Part shown: positions 33,882 to 45,222 of the stretch, one piece after another | Layout: every line of letters starts with the position of its first letter | Position numbering within the stretch: position 1 is the first letter of the stretch | DNA from: Culex pipiens pallens | Lineage: Eukaryota > Arthropoda > Insecta > Diptera > Culicidae | Reading direction: 5' to 3' | Assembly (NCBI RefSeq): GCF_016801865.2 | Contig: NC_068939.1 | Coordinates: forward strand, 182,620,034 to 182,684,033 | DNA: 64,000 nucleotides | Made by a program: the position numbers and the translations under genes | Notes under the pieces: model-generated | Told to the model about the DNA's origin: nothing | Seen by the model: the letters and a program-made list of their open reading frames with translations, nothing else | Databases searched by the model: none

Positions 33882-34941
33882 GTGGTGGCCAATTCCAATT
33901 CCCGCTCATGCCGGCTGGCATGTCTTGGCGTGTCCATGCCTCCAGGCTATCTGCTCCCGGGCCTCCAGGCCGTCTGCAAACGGGCCACCAGGCCATCTGC
34001 TCCTGATGTGGTCTCGTCGACGGCCAGCAACAGACTGAATTTTCGGGACCGACCGAGCCGAGTTTTGTTGGCTCGTCGACGATCCGAAAATTATGGGGTG
34101 GAGTGGGGGTGATTTTAGATACATCAATCTCACGTCTCTATATTGACTGATTGGGAAACGTTTGTTCAACCAACCAGCGTGCACCAAAAAGAGGGGAAAT
34201 TTGCCGAGAGGGGAATTCGTCACGTAACGTTTTCGCTTCGCGAAAATTTTGGATTGACACCCCGTATAGAAACCTTAGGACAAAGTTCTTTGTCAAAAGT
34301 GGCCGTCATTGAAACCATTTCAAGCCTCTCACAGAAAGCGAAGTGAGTTTTGAGATGCTGCGAGAAAAAGAAGTGGCTGTGGCTTTTCAATTGGTACTTG
34401 GCCATTTTTTTCCCCTCATCCTTTTGGGGCCAAGAAGTGTAGGTGTGTGTGCCCAAGTGTCCGACTTGAGCCGAGAAGAAACAAGTGAGAAGTGGTTCTG
34501 CCTTTTTGAAACTATTCTCCTGGACGAGTGCGCGTTGGGAGGTTGCACTTTATAGCTCAGGTGGTAATGAGAAAAGAAGAAAAGAATCGGGCTAATTGAA
34601 ATAATTGCTGGTTGATTTGGAGGAAAAATAATGTCAAACGTGAATTCTTTGGATCATTGCTTTTCTTAAAATTTTGTCTGGAGACATTTGAATTCGAAGA
34701 AGCAATTTTACATCATTAGTTTTACCATACCATTCTCCATATTATTTTGGGGCTGTTTTTTTGTTTTTATTTTTATATTTAGAAAGTATAGAAATTTCAC
34801 TCAAAAATGCCTCCAAAAACCAGTTTTGCATTCGCAATTGAATTTTTTAATAGTTTTTGTGTACTTTTTTTTTGATAAAATGCGCCGTTTTCTAGATGAT
34901 GCCATTTTAAGGTAAAAATATCAAGTATTTTTTTTTTTAAA
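33882..34941. other. GC-rich flank of the minisatellite, then AT-rich DNA
   Basis: 33882-34100 is GC-rich, with GCCTCCAGGC and ATCTGCTCC motifs repeated loosely, and may belong to the same element as the minisatellite. The remainder has short frames only, none recognisable. Confidence 0.4.
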
Positions 34942-35130
34942 TACAGTTCAGACTCGATTATCCGATGCATCCATTAGACAAAGTTTCGTTTATACGAAGT
35001 TCAATTATCCGAAGGTTTGTATAGGACTTAGGGTAATCGAATCACCAACAAAAAATCCTTTTTTTATTTTCCTACTTTTAACATCAAATTCAAGTTCTGC
35101 GATTAAATTAAAGTTTGATTTTTTTTAAAT
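34942..35130 (+). mobile_element. Partial pogo-like MITE
   Basis: Begins TACAGTTCAGACTCGATTAT, matching the left end of 4474-4808. It shares the inner phrase CTTTTAACATCAAATT followed by GTTCTGCGA. A right terminal repeat is not found, so the copy is truncated or rearranged; an internal CAATTATCCGAAGG gives a partial inverted end. Confidence 0.65.
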
Positions 35131-35733
35131 TAAGCCAAAATGTCTTAATTGCCATCGCCATCTGGGTTAAAAAAATCCTTAAACTTTTTTTATTTTTTAT
35201 GACAAAAAGTGAAACTATGGTGAAATTTAACAATTTTTGGAATTTGTTGTTCAATTTTTGTTCTTATCATGGCTTCAACCAAATTATTCAAATTCACTTT
35301 TATTTTGTATAAATAAACCTGCGACCTATTTCGTAATGCATTTCACCGAATTGACCAAGGGTTTGGCCCCATCGTGTTGTTTTCCCGAAGTTTTTAAGTT
35401 TTTTTAAGAACTTTGGCCCTGTCATTATTTTCTTAAATAGCTACAAAGTGCTTTATTATTCCTTAAATATTCAGATAGATAATTCACAAACATGGAGAAT
35501 TTTATTATTTTTTACTATTTTCTTGAAATTTGGTAAAAAAAATTCAAAATTTGTACTCTCCTGAATTAGGATTGTCAGAATCGTTTTTTGATGGGCTTCT
35601 TGAATATTTTCTTGAAAAACAACATAACATTGCGTTTTGGTGTTACAGACATAAATTTAAGATCCAAAATGATCTTGAAAATTGCATTTTTTTTTTATAA
35701 ATAGAATAAAACTCTTTAGCAATTAAAATTAAT
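35131..35733. other. Unassigned AT-rich DNA
   Basis: Nothing coding or repetitive recognised. Confidence 0.5.
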
Positions 35734-37449
35734 GGAGAATGGGCAAATTTGTATGGGAGCTGGTCCAAGGATGTACACGAACGGGACCAACTTTTTTCGA
35801 AATATCTCGCCGAGATATGAAAAAAAGTCTTCCGGACCAACTCTCTAAACCCCGGGGTTCAAAAGTTACATGTTGTTGAAGTTTGAGCATTTTGGGTAAA
35901 AATGTACAAAAAATCGTATTTTTGCTAATTCTAAAATCATTTATAAAATCTCCATGTAATTATGGATTTTGCTCATCTTGACTTCATTCGACGCGTATCA
36001 GCAAAAACTATGAGTTCTAATATGTCTTAGCATGATTGAAACATGATTTCTCTTGTTTTTATACGTTTGAACCGTTTGTGCAAGAGGCATCCCATAGATA
36101 AAAGTCGAAACTTCATGGTATTGAAACCGGATCCGACCCAGACTGCTTCAGTGAGTATGGAAGGCTTCAGTGCAATGTTGTAACAACTTATTGGGATGGT
36201 CTGAGTCATCCGAGAACTCTTTGGAGTTAAGACCGGCGAGTCTACCGCCGTAACAAGCAAGATGTCGGCGGTTTTTGACCACTGATCATACCCGCATGGC
36301 TCCAGTGAGTATGGTAGACTACTATGCTGATGTGTTGGAGTGTCCTGGGTTCTCCTAGGACTCCCTGGAGTTAAGATCTGTGGGTCTACTACCGTAACAA
36401 GCAAAATGTCGACCGGTTTTGACAACGGAACATACCCGCATAGCTTCAGTGAGTGTGGTAGACTACTTTGCTAATATGTTAGGATGTCCTGGGTCATCCA
36501 AGGACTCCCTGGAGTTATGATCTGTGGAGCTACAGCCGTAACAAGCAAGAGGTCGACGGTTTTTGACCCCGGAACATACCGGCATAGCTTCAGTCAGTAT
36601 GGTAGACTGCTTTCTTAATGTGTTAAGATGTCTTTGGTCATCCTAAGACTCCCTGGAGTTAAGATATTTGGGTCACTGTAACAAGAAAAAGGTCGACGAT
36701 TTTTAACCGCGCATCATAACCGCAAAGATTCAGTGAGTATGGCAGACTGTATTGCTGTTATGTTGGGATGTTCTGGACCATTCCAGGGAGTCCTTGTAAC
36801 AGCCGTAGCTCCACAGATCATAACTCTAGGGAGTCCATGGATGACCCAGGACATCCAAACACATTAGCAAAGTAGTCTACCACACTCACTGAAGCTATGC
36901 GGGTATGATCAGTGGTCAAAAACCGCCGACATCTTGCTTGTTACGGCGGTAGACTCGCCGGTCTTAACTCCAAGGAGTTCTCGGATGACTCAGACCATCC
37001 CAATAAGTTGTTACAACATTGCACTGAAGCCTTTCATACTCACTGAAGCAGTTTGGGTCGGACCCGTTTTCAAAACCTTGAAGCTTCGACTTTTATCTAT
37101 GGGATGCCTCTTGCACAAACGGTTCAAACGGATAAAAACAAGTGAAATCATGTTTCAATCATGCTGAGATATATCAGAATTCATAGTTTTTGCTGATACG
37201 CGTCGAATGAAGTCAAGAAAATCGAAATCCATAATGAAACAGAGATTTTATAAATGATTTTAGAATTAGCAAAAATACGATTTTTTGTACATTTTTACCC
37301 AAAATGCTCAAACTTCAACAACATGTAACTTTTGAACCCCGGGGTTTAGAGAGTTGGTCCGGAAGACTTTTTTTCATATCTCGGCGAGATATTTCGAAAA
37401 AAGTTGGTCCCGTTCGTGTACATCCTTGGACCGAATTCGCCCATTCTCC
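35734..37449. mobile_element. Foldback element 1 with 144-bp repeats
   Basis: About 1.7 kb. The left end GGAGAATGGGC and right end GCCCATTCTCC are inverted. The outer arms (about 35734-36290 and 36894-37449) are close inverted copies, sharing for example CCCCGGGGTT and ATCTCG(G/C)CGAGATAT. The interior carries 144-bp units: GTCGGC or GTCGAC at 36264, 36408, 36552 and 36692. The architecture of long inverted arms containing tandem units resembles Drosophila FB (foldback) elements. The 132-codon minus frame (36027-36425) and the 77-codon plus frame (36934-37167) are the two arms read outward. Confidence 0.8.
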
Positions 37450-38984
37450 TTTGGTAATTCAGTTGTTTTTCTTTCAATAAATGTGTAGGTAATGTTTTTT
37501 TTGAGTGAATAATCTATTCAAAAGAAATAATATATTTAAAACAAGTTTTTTAAAGTCGGATACAATAAATAAACATGAACGAGCCTTAATTAAATTGAGA
37601 ACTACGATAAGTAAATTGATATTCACTAGATTTCTCAATGTTCATTTTCAAAGTTTATTGTAAGTGTTGATTAAGCTGTTTTCTTCATTTGGAAACTTAT
37701 ATTAAAATTGTTAATATCAGACTTTTTACTTTAAACATTTTTTTTCAAATCTATATTAAACTTGCCTTCAGTAGAACAATCGATACCAATATTCCAAAAT
37801 AAAATTGGTTCAAATCGTTTCGCTCAACGCTGCAGTAAAAATCAATCTTCAATCGCTTCAATCTAAACCCTCGATCAAAAAACCTCAAAAAGTGTTGTAC
37901 TCCAAGAATCTCTCCCCCTCTTCAATTCGAAATTACTTCTCGATTTGAATCACTTATTCCTGTTCAACTTCTCAACACGTCCTTCGGCGCGGCGCGTTTC
38001 ACGGAACCGATTTACCGCTTGAGCTGAATGTAAATATCATAATCTTTTTTTTACGACCTTGGCATTTTTATCGCGTGGAACGTGCTGCTGCTACACGTGG
38101 ATAAGGCGAAGCTTTGCGAGTTGGTTTTTTATTTTTATTTTTGGGATGTTGGGGAGGAAAAAAAAGTGTGAAGTCAAGTGGTGTGTAACGTGCGAGGATT
38201 TTGTAGTCAATTTTATTGTTCGATAGGGGGTTAACTCGTTGCAATTTTGGGTTGATCTTGGCTCATTCAAGGTAAAGTGAAAGCTGATTCGTCTGGAAAG
38301 CTTGTTGATTTTTGATACTCTTAAAGATAATAAATAGCATGCGACTCCATGGATTCGAATTAAATTATGTAACAATGAAACTCAAAAAACCGCATGTCAC
38401 TCATTAAGTAAGCTGTGTAAACTGTAGTGACGAGCACGTTTTAAAAATATTAACTTCCCCTTCCAGGTGGCTCCATGGTTAACTTCTGGATGTTGAGATC
38501 ACGGACGCGTGGTCATAAAGTTAACATTTTGTTTCCATGAAACCACCAAGCTTTTGGCACTGTAAGAAGTTATCTTCCAAATTATGTTCAAAATCCGTGT
38601 TGATTTTTTGTGTTGAAATATTTTTAGGACAAATTAAAAAATATATATTTATTCCATTTTTAAGATGTTTTTTTTCGGATAACGCACAAAAAACAGAAGT
38701 ACAGAACGCTGGTGGTCGTAAGATGACATAATGGTGACAATAATGAACATGATGTTATGATAATGCTTGCGGGATTGGGGAAGCTGGACGATTCTGAAAA
38801 GAGGATTATCCTTGATGCATTAATGAGATGAAAGCCATCACTGGGGCATTGTGGAGGTGGGAGAAAAAACGTTGCGTAACCTTTTTTGCCCCAAAAAAGA
38901 TGAACTGGTTGTTAACAATTTGTTCCCAGTCAGTTTAGAATGATGATTTTATTTGGATACAAAAATAAACAAAATAATTTATTC
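37450..38984. other. Unassigned DNA
   Basis: AT-rich, with a slightly GC-richer patch at 37970-38110. No gene or boundary recognised. Confidence 0.45.
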
Positions 38985-39236
38985 GGTCCCGCCCGTGTGG
39001 ATCAATCGGACCGCGCACTGGACTCATAATCCAGAGGTCGCCGGTTCGAATCACGCGGCGGGCGCTCTAAAATTCTTTGTGTAAATATGGGTATTCGGCG
39101 CCGTCGCTCCGTGCCATACTTTCATACACTTAGGAGCCCAGGGCGGCGAAGTCCTTGTAGATTAAAAGGAAGACACTAATGGTTGGTACTAGCAATGGTG
39201 GCCGACAGCTATAAAGTCAACTTCGTTTTTTTTTTT
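38985..39236 (+). mobile_element. tRNA-derived SINE
   Basis: An 8-bp direct repeat ATTTATTC flanks the insert (38977-38984 and 39237-39244). The head (38991-39063) folds as a tRNA-like unit with an anticodon stem CTGGA/TCCAG, loop CTCATAA (anticodon CAT, Met-type), acceptor GCCCG/CGGGC and a B-box GGTTCGAATCA. The A-box region TGGATCAATCGG is close to consensus. The T stem has two mismatches, so it is not a working tRNA. A tRNA-unrelated body and a T-run complete the SINE. RNA polymerase III would be the expected promoter user. Confidence 0.85.
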
Positions 39237-39244
39237 ATTTATTC

Positions 39245-39598
39245 AAGCATACTAGAAATTTAGAATTTGACTGAATTCCTCTCTCAAATAAAAAAAAAAA
39301 TACTACGCGAACGTAAAAAAGATCAAGAAATCCCATTCATTCTCATACATGCATTGTTTGTTTTTAATTTGTTCTGTTTCACATTCACACTCACAGCTTG
39401 TATTCTTTTCTTTGTTCTCAGCCACTTTCCGGAAACAATGGTCGGAGCAACAGGCTGCCAACTACAATGGGTGATGGTCTGAGTGCTGAAGCAACAAAAC
39501 ATAAAGTTGCATCTGTTTTGAGAGGGGTTTAGCCCAGCTAATCAGTGAAAGGCAAATGTCAAGATTTTTTGAAGCGAAACAAGCAATTTTTAGTTAAG
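39245..39598. other. Unassigned AT-rich DNA
   Basis: No gene or repeat recognised between the SINE and foldback element 2. Confidence 0.5.
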
Positions 39599-39949
39599 TA
39601 CACCATATTCTTTTTTTAAGTCACCTTTTTTTAAACGATTCTCGATTTACGCAACTTTTTTTAAGTCATGACTTAAAATGAGAATGTCCATGACTTAAAT
39701 TGAGAATATGACTTAAATTAAGAATCTTTGGGATTTCGTAATTTGTCGGAGAATTTTCATCATGTATCAATTGTATTTGGTTTAGTTATGTTATTAAAAC
39801 ATTTCAGCATGGTTTTGGAACACCTGGGATGTTCTAGTCCATCCGAAACTTCCGGAAATTTTGTGCAGCAGGCTAACCAAAGAAACAAGTTGAAACTTCA
39901 AAATTTTGACGACGGATCCTACCCAGACTGCTTCAGTGAGTGCGGTAGT

Positions 39950-40756
39950 CTACAGTGCATTGTTGTAACAACTTATTGGGATGATCTGGGACATCCAATG
40001 ACTCCCTGGAGTTAAGATCTGTGGGTCTACCACCGTAACAAGCAAGAGGTCGACGGATTTTGACCCCGGAATATACCCGCATGGCTTCAGAGAGTATGGT
40101 AGACTACTTTGCTGATGTGTAGGGATGTCCTGGGTCATCCAAAGAGTCCCTGGAGTTATGATCTGTGAGTCTACCTCCGTAACAAGTAAGAGGTCGACGG
40201 ATTTTGACCCCGGAATATACCCGCATAGCTTCAGTGAGCATGGTAGACTACTTTGCTGATCTGTTGGGCTGTCTTGGGTCATCCAAGGACTCCCTGGAGT
40301 TAAGATCTGTGGGTCTACCACCGTAACAAGCAAGAGGTTGACGGATTTTGACCCCGGAATATACCCGCATGGCTTCAGAGAGTATGGTAGACTTCTTTGC
40401 TGATGTGTAGGGATGTCCTGGGTCATCCAAGGAGTCCCTGGAGTTAAGATCTGTGAGTCTACCTCCGTAACAAGTAAGAGGTCGACGGATTTTGACCCCG
40501 GAATAAACCCGCATAGCTTCAGTGAGTATGGTAGACTACTTTGCTGATCTGTTGGGCTGTCCTGGGTCATCCAAGGACTCCCTGGAGTTAAGATCTGTGG
40601 GTCTACCATCGTAACAAGCAATAGGTCGACGGATTTCGACCCCGGAACATATCCGTATAGCTTCAGTGAGTATGGTAGACTACTTTGCTGATGTGTTGGG
40701 CTGACTTGGGTCATCCGAGGACTCCCTAGAGTTAACATCTGAGGGTCTACCGCCAT
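39950..40756 (-). repeat. Left-arm 144-bp units, open on minus strand
   Basis: The 144-bp period equals 48 codons, so one minus-strand frame stays open for 268 codons as a 48-residue repeat containing LLVTVVDPQILTPGSPWMTQ and SSLPYSLK. It reads outward from the element centre. There is no recognised domain. Whether the frame is conserved by selection cannot be judged by eye. Confidence 0.85.
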
Positions 40757-40984
40757 AACAAGCCAGAGGTCGACGGTTTTTGACCCCGGGACTCACTCCC
40801 ATAGCTTCAGTGAGTATGATAGACTAATTTACTGATGTGTTGAGATGTTCTGGGTCATCCAAGGACTCTCTGGAGATATGATAGGCCACCAGATCTTGGA
40901 TGACCCAGTACACATCAGCAAAGTAGTCTACCATACTCTCTGAAGCTATGCGGGTATATTCCGGGGTCGAAATCCGTCGACCTC

Positions 40985-41944
40985 TTGCTTGTTACGGTGG
41001 TAGACCCACAGATTTTAACTCCAGGGAGTCCTTGGATGACCCAGGACATCCCTACACATCAGCAAAGTAGTCTACCATACTCACTGAAGCTATGCGGATA
41101 TGTTCCGGGGTCAAAATCCGTCGACCTCTTGCTTGTTACGATGGTAGACCCACAGATCTTAACTCCAGGGAGTCCTTGGATGACCCAAGATAGCCCAACA
41201 GACCAGAAAAGTAGTCTACCATGCTCACTGAAGCTATGCGGGTATATTCCGGGGTCGAAATCCGTCGACCTCTTGCTTGTTACGGTGGTAGACCCACAGA
41301 TTTTAACTCCAGGGAGTCCTTGGATGACCCAGGACATCCCTACACATCAGCAAAGTAGTCTACCGTACTCTCTGAAGCTATGCGGGTATATTCCGGGGTC
41401 AAAATTCGTCGACCTCTTGCTTGTTACGGTGGTAGACCCACAGATCTTAACTCCAGGGAGTCCTTGGATGACCCGAGATAGCCCAACAGACCAGCAAAGT
41501 AGTCTACCATGCTCACTGAAGCTATGCGGGTATATTCCGGGGTCGAAATCCGTCGACCTCTTGCTTGTTACGGTGGTAGACCCACAGATTTCAACTCCAG
41601 GGAGTCCTTGGATGACCCAGGACATCCCTACACATCAGCAAAGTAGTCTACCGTACTCTCTGAAGCCATGCGGGTATATTCCGGGGTCGAAATCCGTCGA
41701 CCTCTTGCTTGTTACGGTGTTAGACCCACAGATTTTAACTCCAGGGAGTCCTTGGATGACCCAGGACATCCCTACACATCAGCAAAGTAGTCTACCATAC
41801 TCACTGAAGCTATGCGGATATGTTCCGGGGTCAAAATCCGTCGACCTCTTGCTTGTTACGGTGGTAGACCCACAGATCTTAACTCCAGGGAGTCCTTGGA
41901 TGTTCCAGATCATCCCAATAAGTTGTTACAACAATGCACTGTAG
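40985..41944 (+). repeat. Right-arm 144-bp units, open on plus strand
   Basis: Mirror image of the left arm: a 319-codon plus-strand frame encodes the same 48-residue repeat, with substitutions such as KL/KP before CGY and VV/VL or MV in the VTVVD segment. It also reads away from the centre, so the two arms have divergent open frames. Confidence 0.85.
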
Positions 41945-42277
41945 CCTACCGCACTCACTGAAGCAGTCTGGGTAGGACCCGTTGTCAAAATTTTGAAGTT
42001 TCAACTTGTTTCTTTGGTTAGCCTGCTGCACAAAATTTCCGGAAGTTTCGGATGGACTAGAACATCCCAGATGTTCCAAAACCATGCTAAAATGTTTTAA
42101 TAACATAACTAAACCAAATACAATTGATACATTTTGAAAATTCTCCGACAAATTACGAAATCTCACAGATTCTTAATTTAAGTCATATTCTCAATTTAAG
42201 TCATGGACATTCTTTTTTTAAACGATTCTCGAATTAAACACCCCCATTTCGTTGTGTAAATCAAGAATATGGTGTAC

Positions 42278-42848
42278 AAAAAAAAAACGAAATTTAAAGA
42301 TATTCCATCTAGCTAGTTCTCTTTCTCAAACACATTAAAAGGTCAGCACCATTTCACCTTTTTTTTTGTCTCGCAGAGAAAATGTGTGAATAGAAACACT
42401 CGTAAGCAGCAAAACAAAACAAAAAATGACAAGAATAGCAGTGAAAATCCCGCGGGAATGCTTCTCCGGAGGGCTAAATGATAAACAAACAACTGCGAGG
42501 AGGAGTGATGGCAGAGACTTTTTTTTTTGTTTTTTTGCCTCACTCGCTAGTTTATGGACAATTGTCACTGCCACTGTGCAAAATAACGCTTTGTATGCAG
42601 AGTTAGTGACAGGATACTTTAACCAGCGATGTTTTGTTGAGGGTTAAGAACAATGCTGCAAATGTTTGGGTTTAAAGAGCGAAATGTATTATTTGTTAGA
42701 GTTTCAAATTGGATACTTTTTCAAAAAGCATGATAAGCGAAATATTTTTCTATGTGACGAATTAGTTAAAGGAAAAAAACAAAAAAATTAACCAAACAAG
42801 CCTCTGAACAATAGATTATTGTCCGTTTAAGTATTGAAATAAATTTAA
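42278..42848. other. Unassigned DNA
   Basis: AT-rich with a brief GC-richer part at 42440-42620. No support for a gene. Confidence 0.45.
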
Positions 42849-43935
42849 TTGTATGGGTAATTCTCTACCAACTCACACGAAATCGGGAAAAGTTGCCCCT
42901 CTTCGATTTGCGTGAAACTTTGCCCTAAGGGGTAACTTTTGTCCTTGATCACGAATCTGAGGTCCGTTTTTTGATATCTCATGACGGAGGGGCGGTACGA
43001 CCCCTTTCAATTTTGAGCATGCGAAAAAAGTGGTGTTTTTCAATAATTTGCAGCCTGAAACTGTGATGAGATAGAAATTTGGAGTCAAAGGGACTTTTAT
43101 GTAAAATTGGACGCCCGATTTGATGGCGTACTCAGAATTTCGAAAAACATTTTTTTTTCATAGAAAAAACACTTAAACATTTTTTAGAACTATGCCATTT
43201 TCCGTTACTTCCGTTAAAATTGAAACATGCCATTTTAAGGAAAATTTAATGTGCTTTTCTAATCAACTTAACCCAGAAGGGTAATTTTTTCATGGAGAAC
43301 AACAATTTTCATTTTAAAATTTCGTTTTTTTTAACTATGCAAGGATATTTACGAAAAAAAAGTTTTCAAAAAGTTACTTTTTGCTTTTCTCTTTGTCGCG
43401 AGTGACGATGAACAGCCGTGATCGACACAACCAACTTTTTCTAAACTTTTTTTTCGTAAAATCGCGAAAACTCGTGATGATTTCAAGCAAATCTCTTATG
43501 TAACATTTACATTCAAAAAAAAATAAGCCTGCAAGTGCAAAGTTACAAAAACACGAAATTTTAAAAATTAAATTTATTGTTGTTAATAAAAAAATACCCT
43601 TCTGGGTTTATGCAGATTTGAAAAATACATAAAATTTTCTTTAAAATGACATGTTTCAATTTTTTTTACATTTGAGTAACGAAAAATGGCAGAGCTTTGA
43701 TAACTTTTTTTGTGTTTTTTTAATGAAAAATACGTACCAAGTCCTTTTGACACCAAATATCCATCTCATCACCCTTTAGGCTGCAAATTATTGAAAAACA
43801 TGTCTTTTTTCGCTTGTTTAAAAATGGAAGGGGTCGTACCGCTACCGTACCGATCCAGCAAGTTTTATTAAGATCGGAAATGGTCCGGTTCAAAATCGTA
43901 TTTTTTGGTCGATTTCGCGTGGAAACCGTCATTCA
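42849..43935. mobile_element. Foldback element 3, diverged
   Basis: The inverted arms are clearest at 42992-43400 and 43430-43842. Landmarks are GCGGTACGACCCC, TTTTTCAATAATTTGCAGCC, GTGATGAGAT and CCCAGAAGGGT, with their complements. Many mismatches show that it is older than the 3171-3877 palindrome. The outer ends contain CACACGAAATCGGG and CGATTTCGCGTGG. No coding capacity. Confidence 0.7.
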
Positions 43936-44125
43936 ACAAGTGTAAAATCAGTAAAATAAGTTTAGTATAATAATGTTTGTTGTCATGGTTTTCATCAAAC
44001 GGAAAATTCATATGTTTCGAAAAGATTGAATAAAATTCCATTGAAAGTTGATTTAATTTTTCAAACAAATCATAGAAAATCGGTTCTCAATGACGTCAAT
44101 TGGGTTCAAACATGCAGGTTAGGAT

Positions 44126-45222
44126 GTAACAAAAATGACTTTTTGGCGGGCATTCAAGGGTTTGTTCCGGTGGGCATACTAATCCCAAATCCAAAATATG
44201 AGCTTGATTGGACGTAACATGAGCTGGCGCTTTGCATTTGAATTTTAAATGGGATTTACCCGTAAAAAAAGATTTTTTCATAAATTTCACTTTTTGAGGC
44301 ATTTTGGCTACTGAAGCGTTGATTTTCAACATCATTGGCGTGTAGGCCAGATCCTTGCACATCTTTGGGTATGTATAAAATTGAAATTTCGAGCACCCTG
44401 GAGCTCGGTACAGACCTTCAAAGTTTGGCATTTTTTCGAAAAATTTACCCCGGCAAAAAAGATATGCGTCGCGCCTCGCGACGCCCTAGACGCCATTTGA
44501 TTTTGCTGGGGTCAATTTTTCGAAAAAATGCCAAACTTTGAAGGTCTGTACCGAGCTCCAGGGTGCTCGAAATTTCAATTTTATACATACGCAAAGATGT
44601 GCAAGGATCTGGCCTACACGCCAATGATGTTGAAAATCAACGCTTCAGTGGCCTGGTTCAGCACCAGTGAACTTCATCAATTAGCCGAAGTTGACACTTT
44701 GGATGTTATGTCCAATAAGATTGATGCATTGATGCATATCGACAAAAATCATTGCAGTCTTCAGCTGCATTGATCCGCTCTTTATATAGTTTATAAGTTA
44801 GTTTTAAGGTATCCCTTTTCCCTTTTGTACATGAAGGACCTCCTACATTTGAAATCACTGAATAGCGAAAGCTACAATATTTCAATATTTAAAATTGAGG
44901 TGAAAAGTCATCGATTGTGATTGGACACTCAATAATATTTTTACTGAATGAATGTACATGGAAGAGAAAATCTGAATAAATTAAATAAATATTAAATTAA
45001 ATAAAAAAATAAATTTAAAAAAAAAAAACGCTTCAGTGGCCAAAATGCCTCAAAAAGTGAAATTTTTGAAAAAATCTTTTTTTACGGGTTAAATCTCATT
45101 TAAAATTCAAATGCATAGCGCCAGCTCCTGTTACGTCCAATCAAGCTCATATTTTGGATTTGGGCTTAGTATGCCCACCGGAACAAACCCTTGAATGCCC
45201 GCCAAAAAGTCATTTTTGTTAC
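44126..45222. mobile_element. Foldback element 4, split by a retrotransposon end
   Basis: The ends GTAACAAAAATGACTTTTTG and its complement bound two arms: left about 44126-44462 and right about 44515-45222. The right arm contains a 375-bp insertion at 44654-45028. Apart from this the arms are near-identical inverted copies around a centre near 44490. Confidence 0.85.
44654..45028 (+). mobile_element. 5'-truncated poly(A) non-LTR retrotransposon end
   Basis: The 13-bp sequence CGCTTCAGTGGCC occurs at 44641-44653 and 45029-45041 as a target duplication. The insert ends in an A-rich tail with an AATAAA-like run and 12 A bases. Its 5' part is an open stretch of about 40 codons ending in TGA at 44771-44773 (residues such as DVMSNKIDALMHID), plausibly the C-terminus of a retrotransposon protein, followed by about 250 nt of 3' untranslated sequence. 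The clade is not identified. Confidence 0.8.

Larger units (their letters stand above)
39599..42277. mobile_element. Foldback element 2 with 144-bp repeats, 2.7 kb
   Basis: The outer ends GTACACCATATTCTT and AAGAATATGGTGTAC are inverted, and each arm is about 1.3 kb around a centre near 40880. The outer 350 bp of the arms match closely (GCAGCAGGCTAACC, CATCCGAAACTTCCGG). The rest of each arm is tandem 144-bp units: six on the left (GTCGAC at 40049, 40193, 40337, 40481, 40625, 40769) and seven on the right (CGTCGA at 40975 to 41839). Relatedness to foldback element 1 is clear from the same 144-bp unit. No transposase frame is seen. Confidence 0.88.

Noticed and set aside
38991..39063. Functional tRNA-Met gene
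   Set aside because: The T stem has two mismatches, the acceptor has a mismatch at its base, and a SINE body plus target duplication follow, so it is a SINE head.
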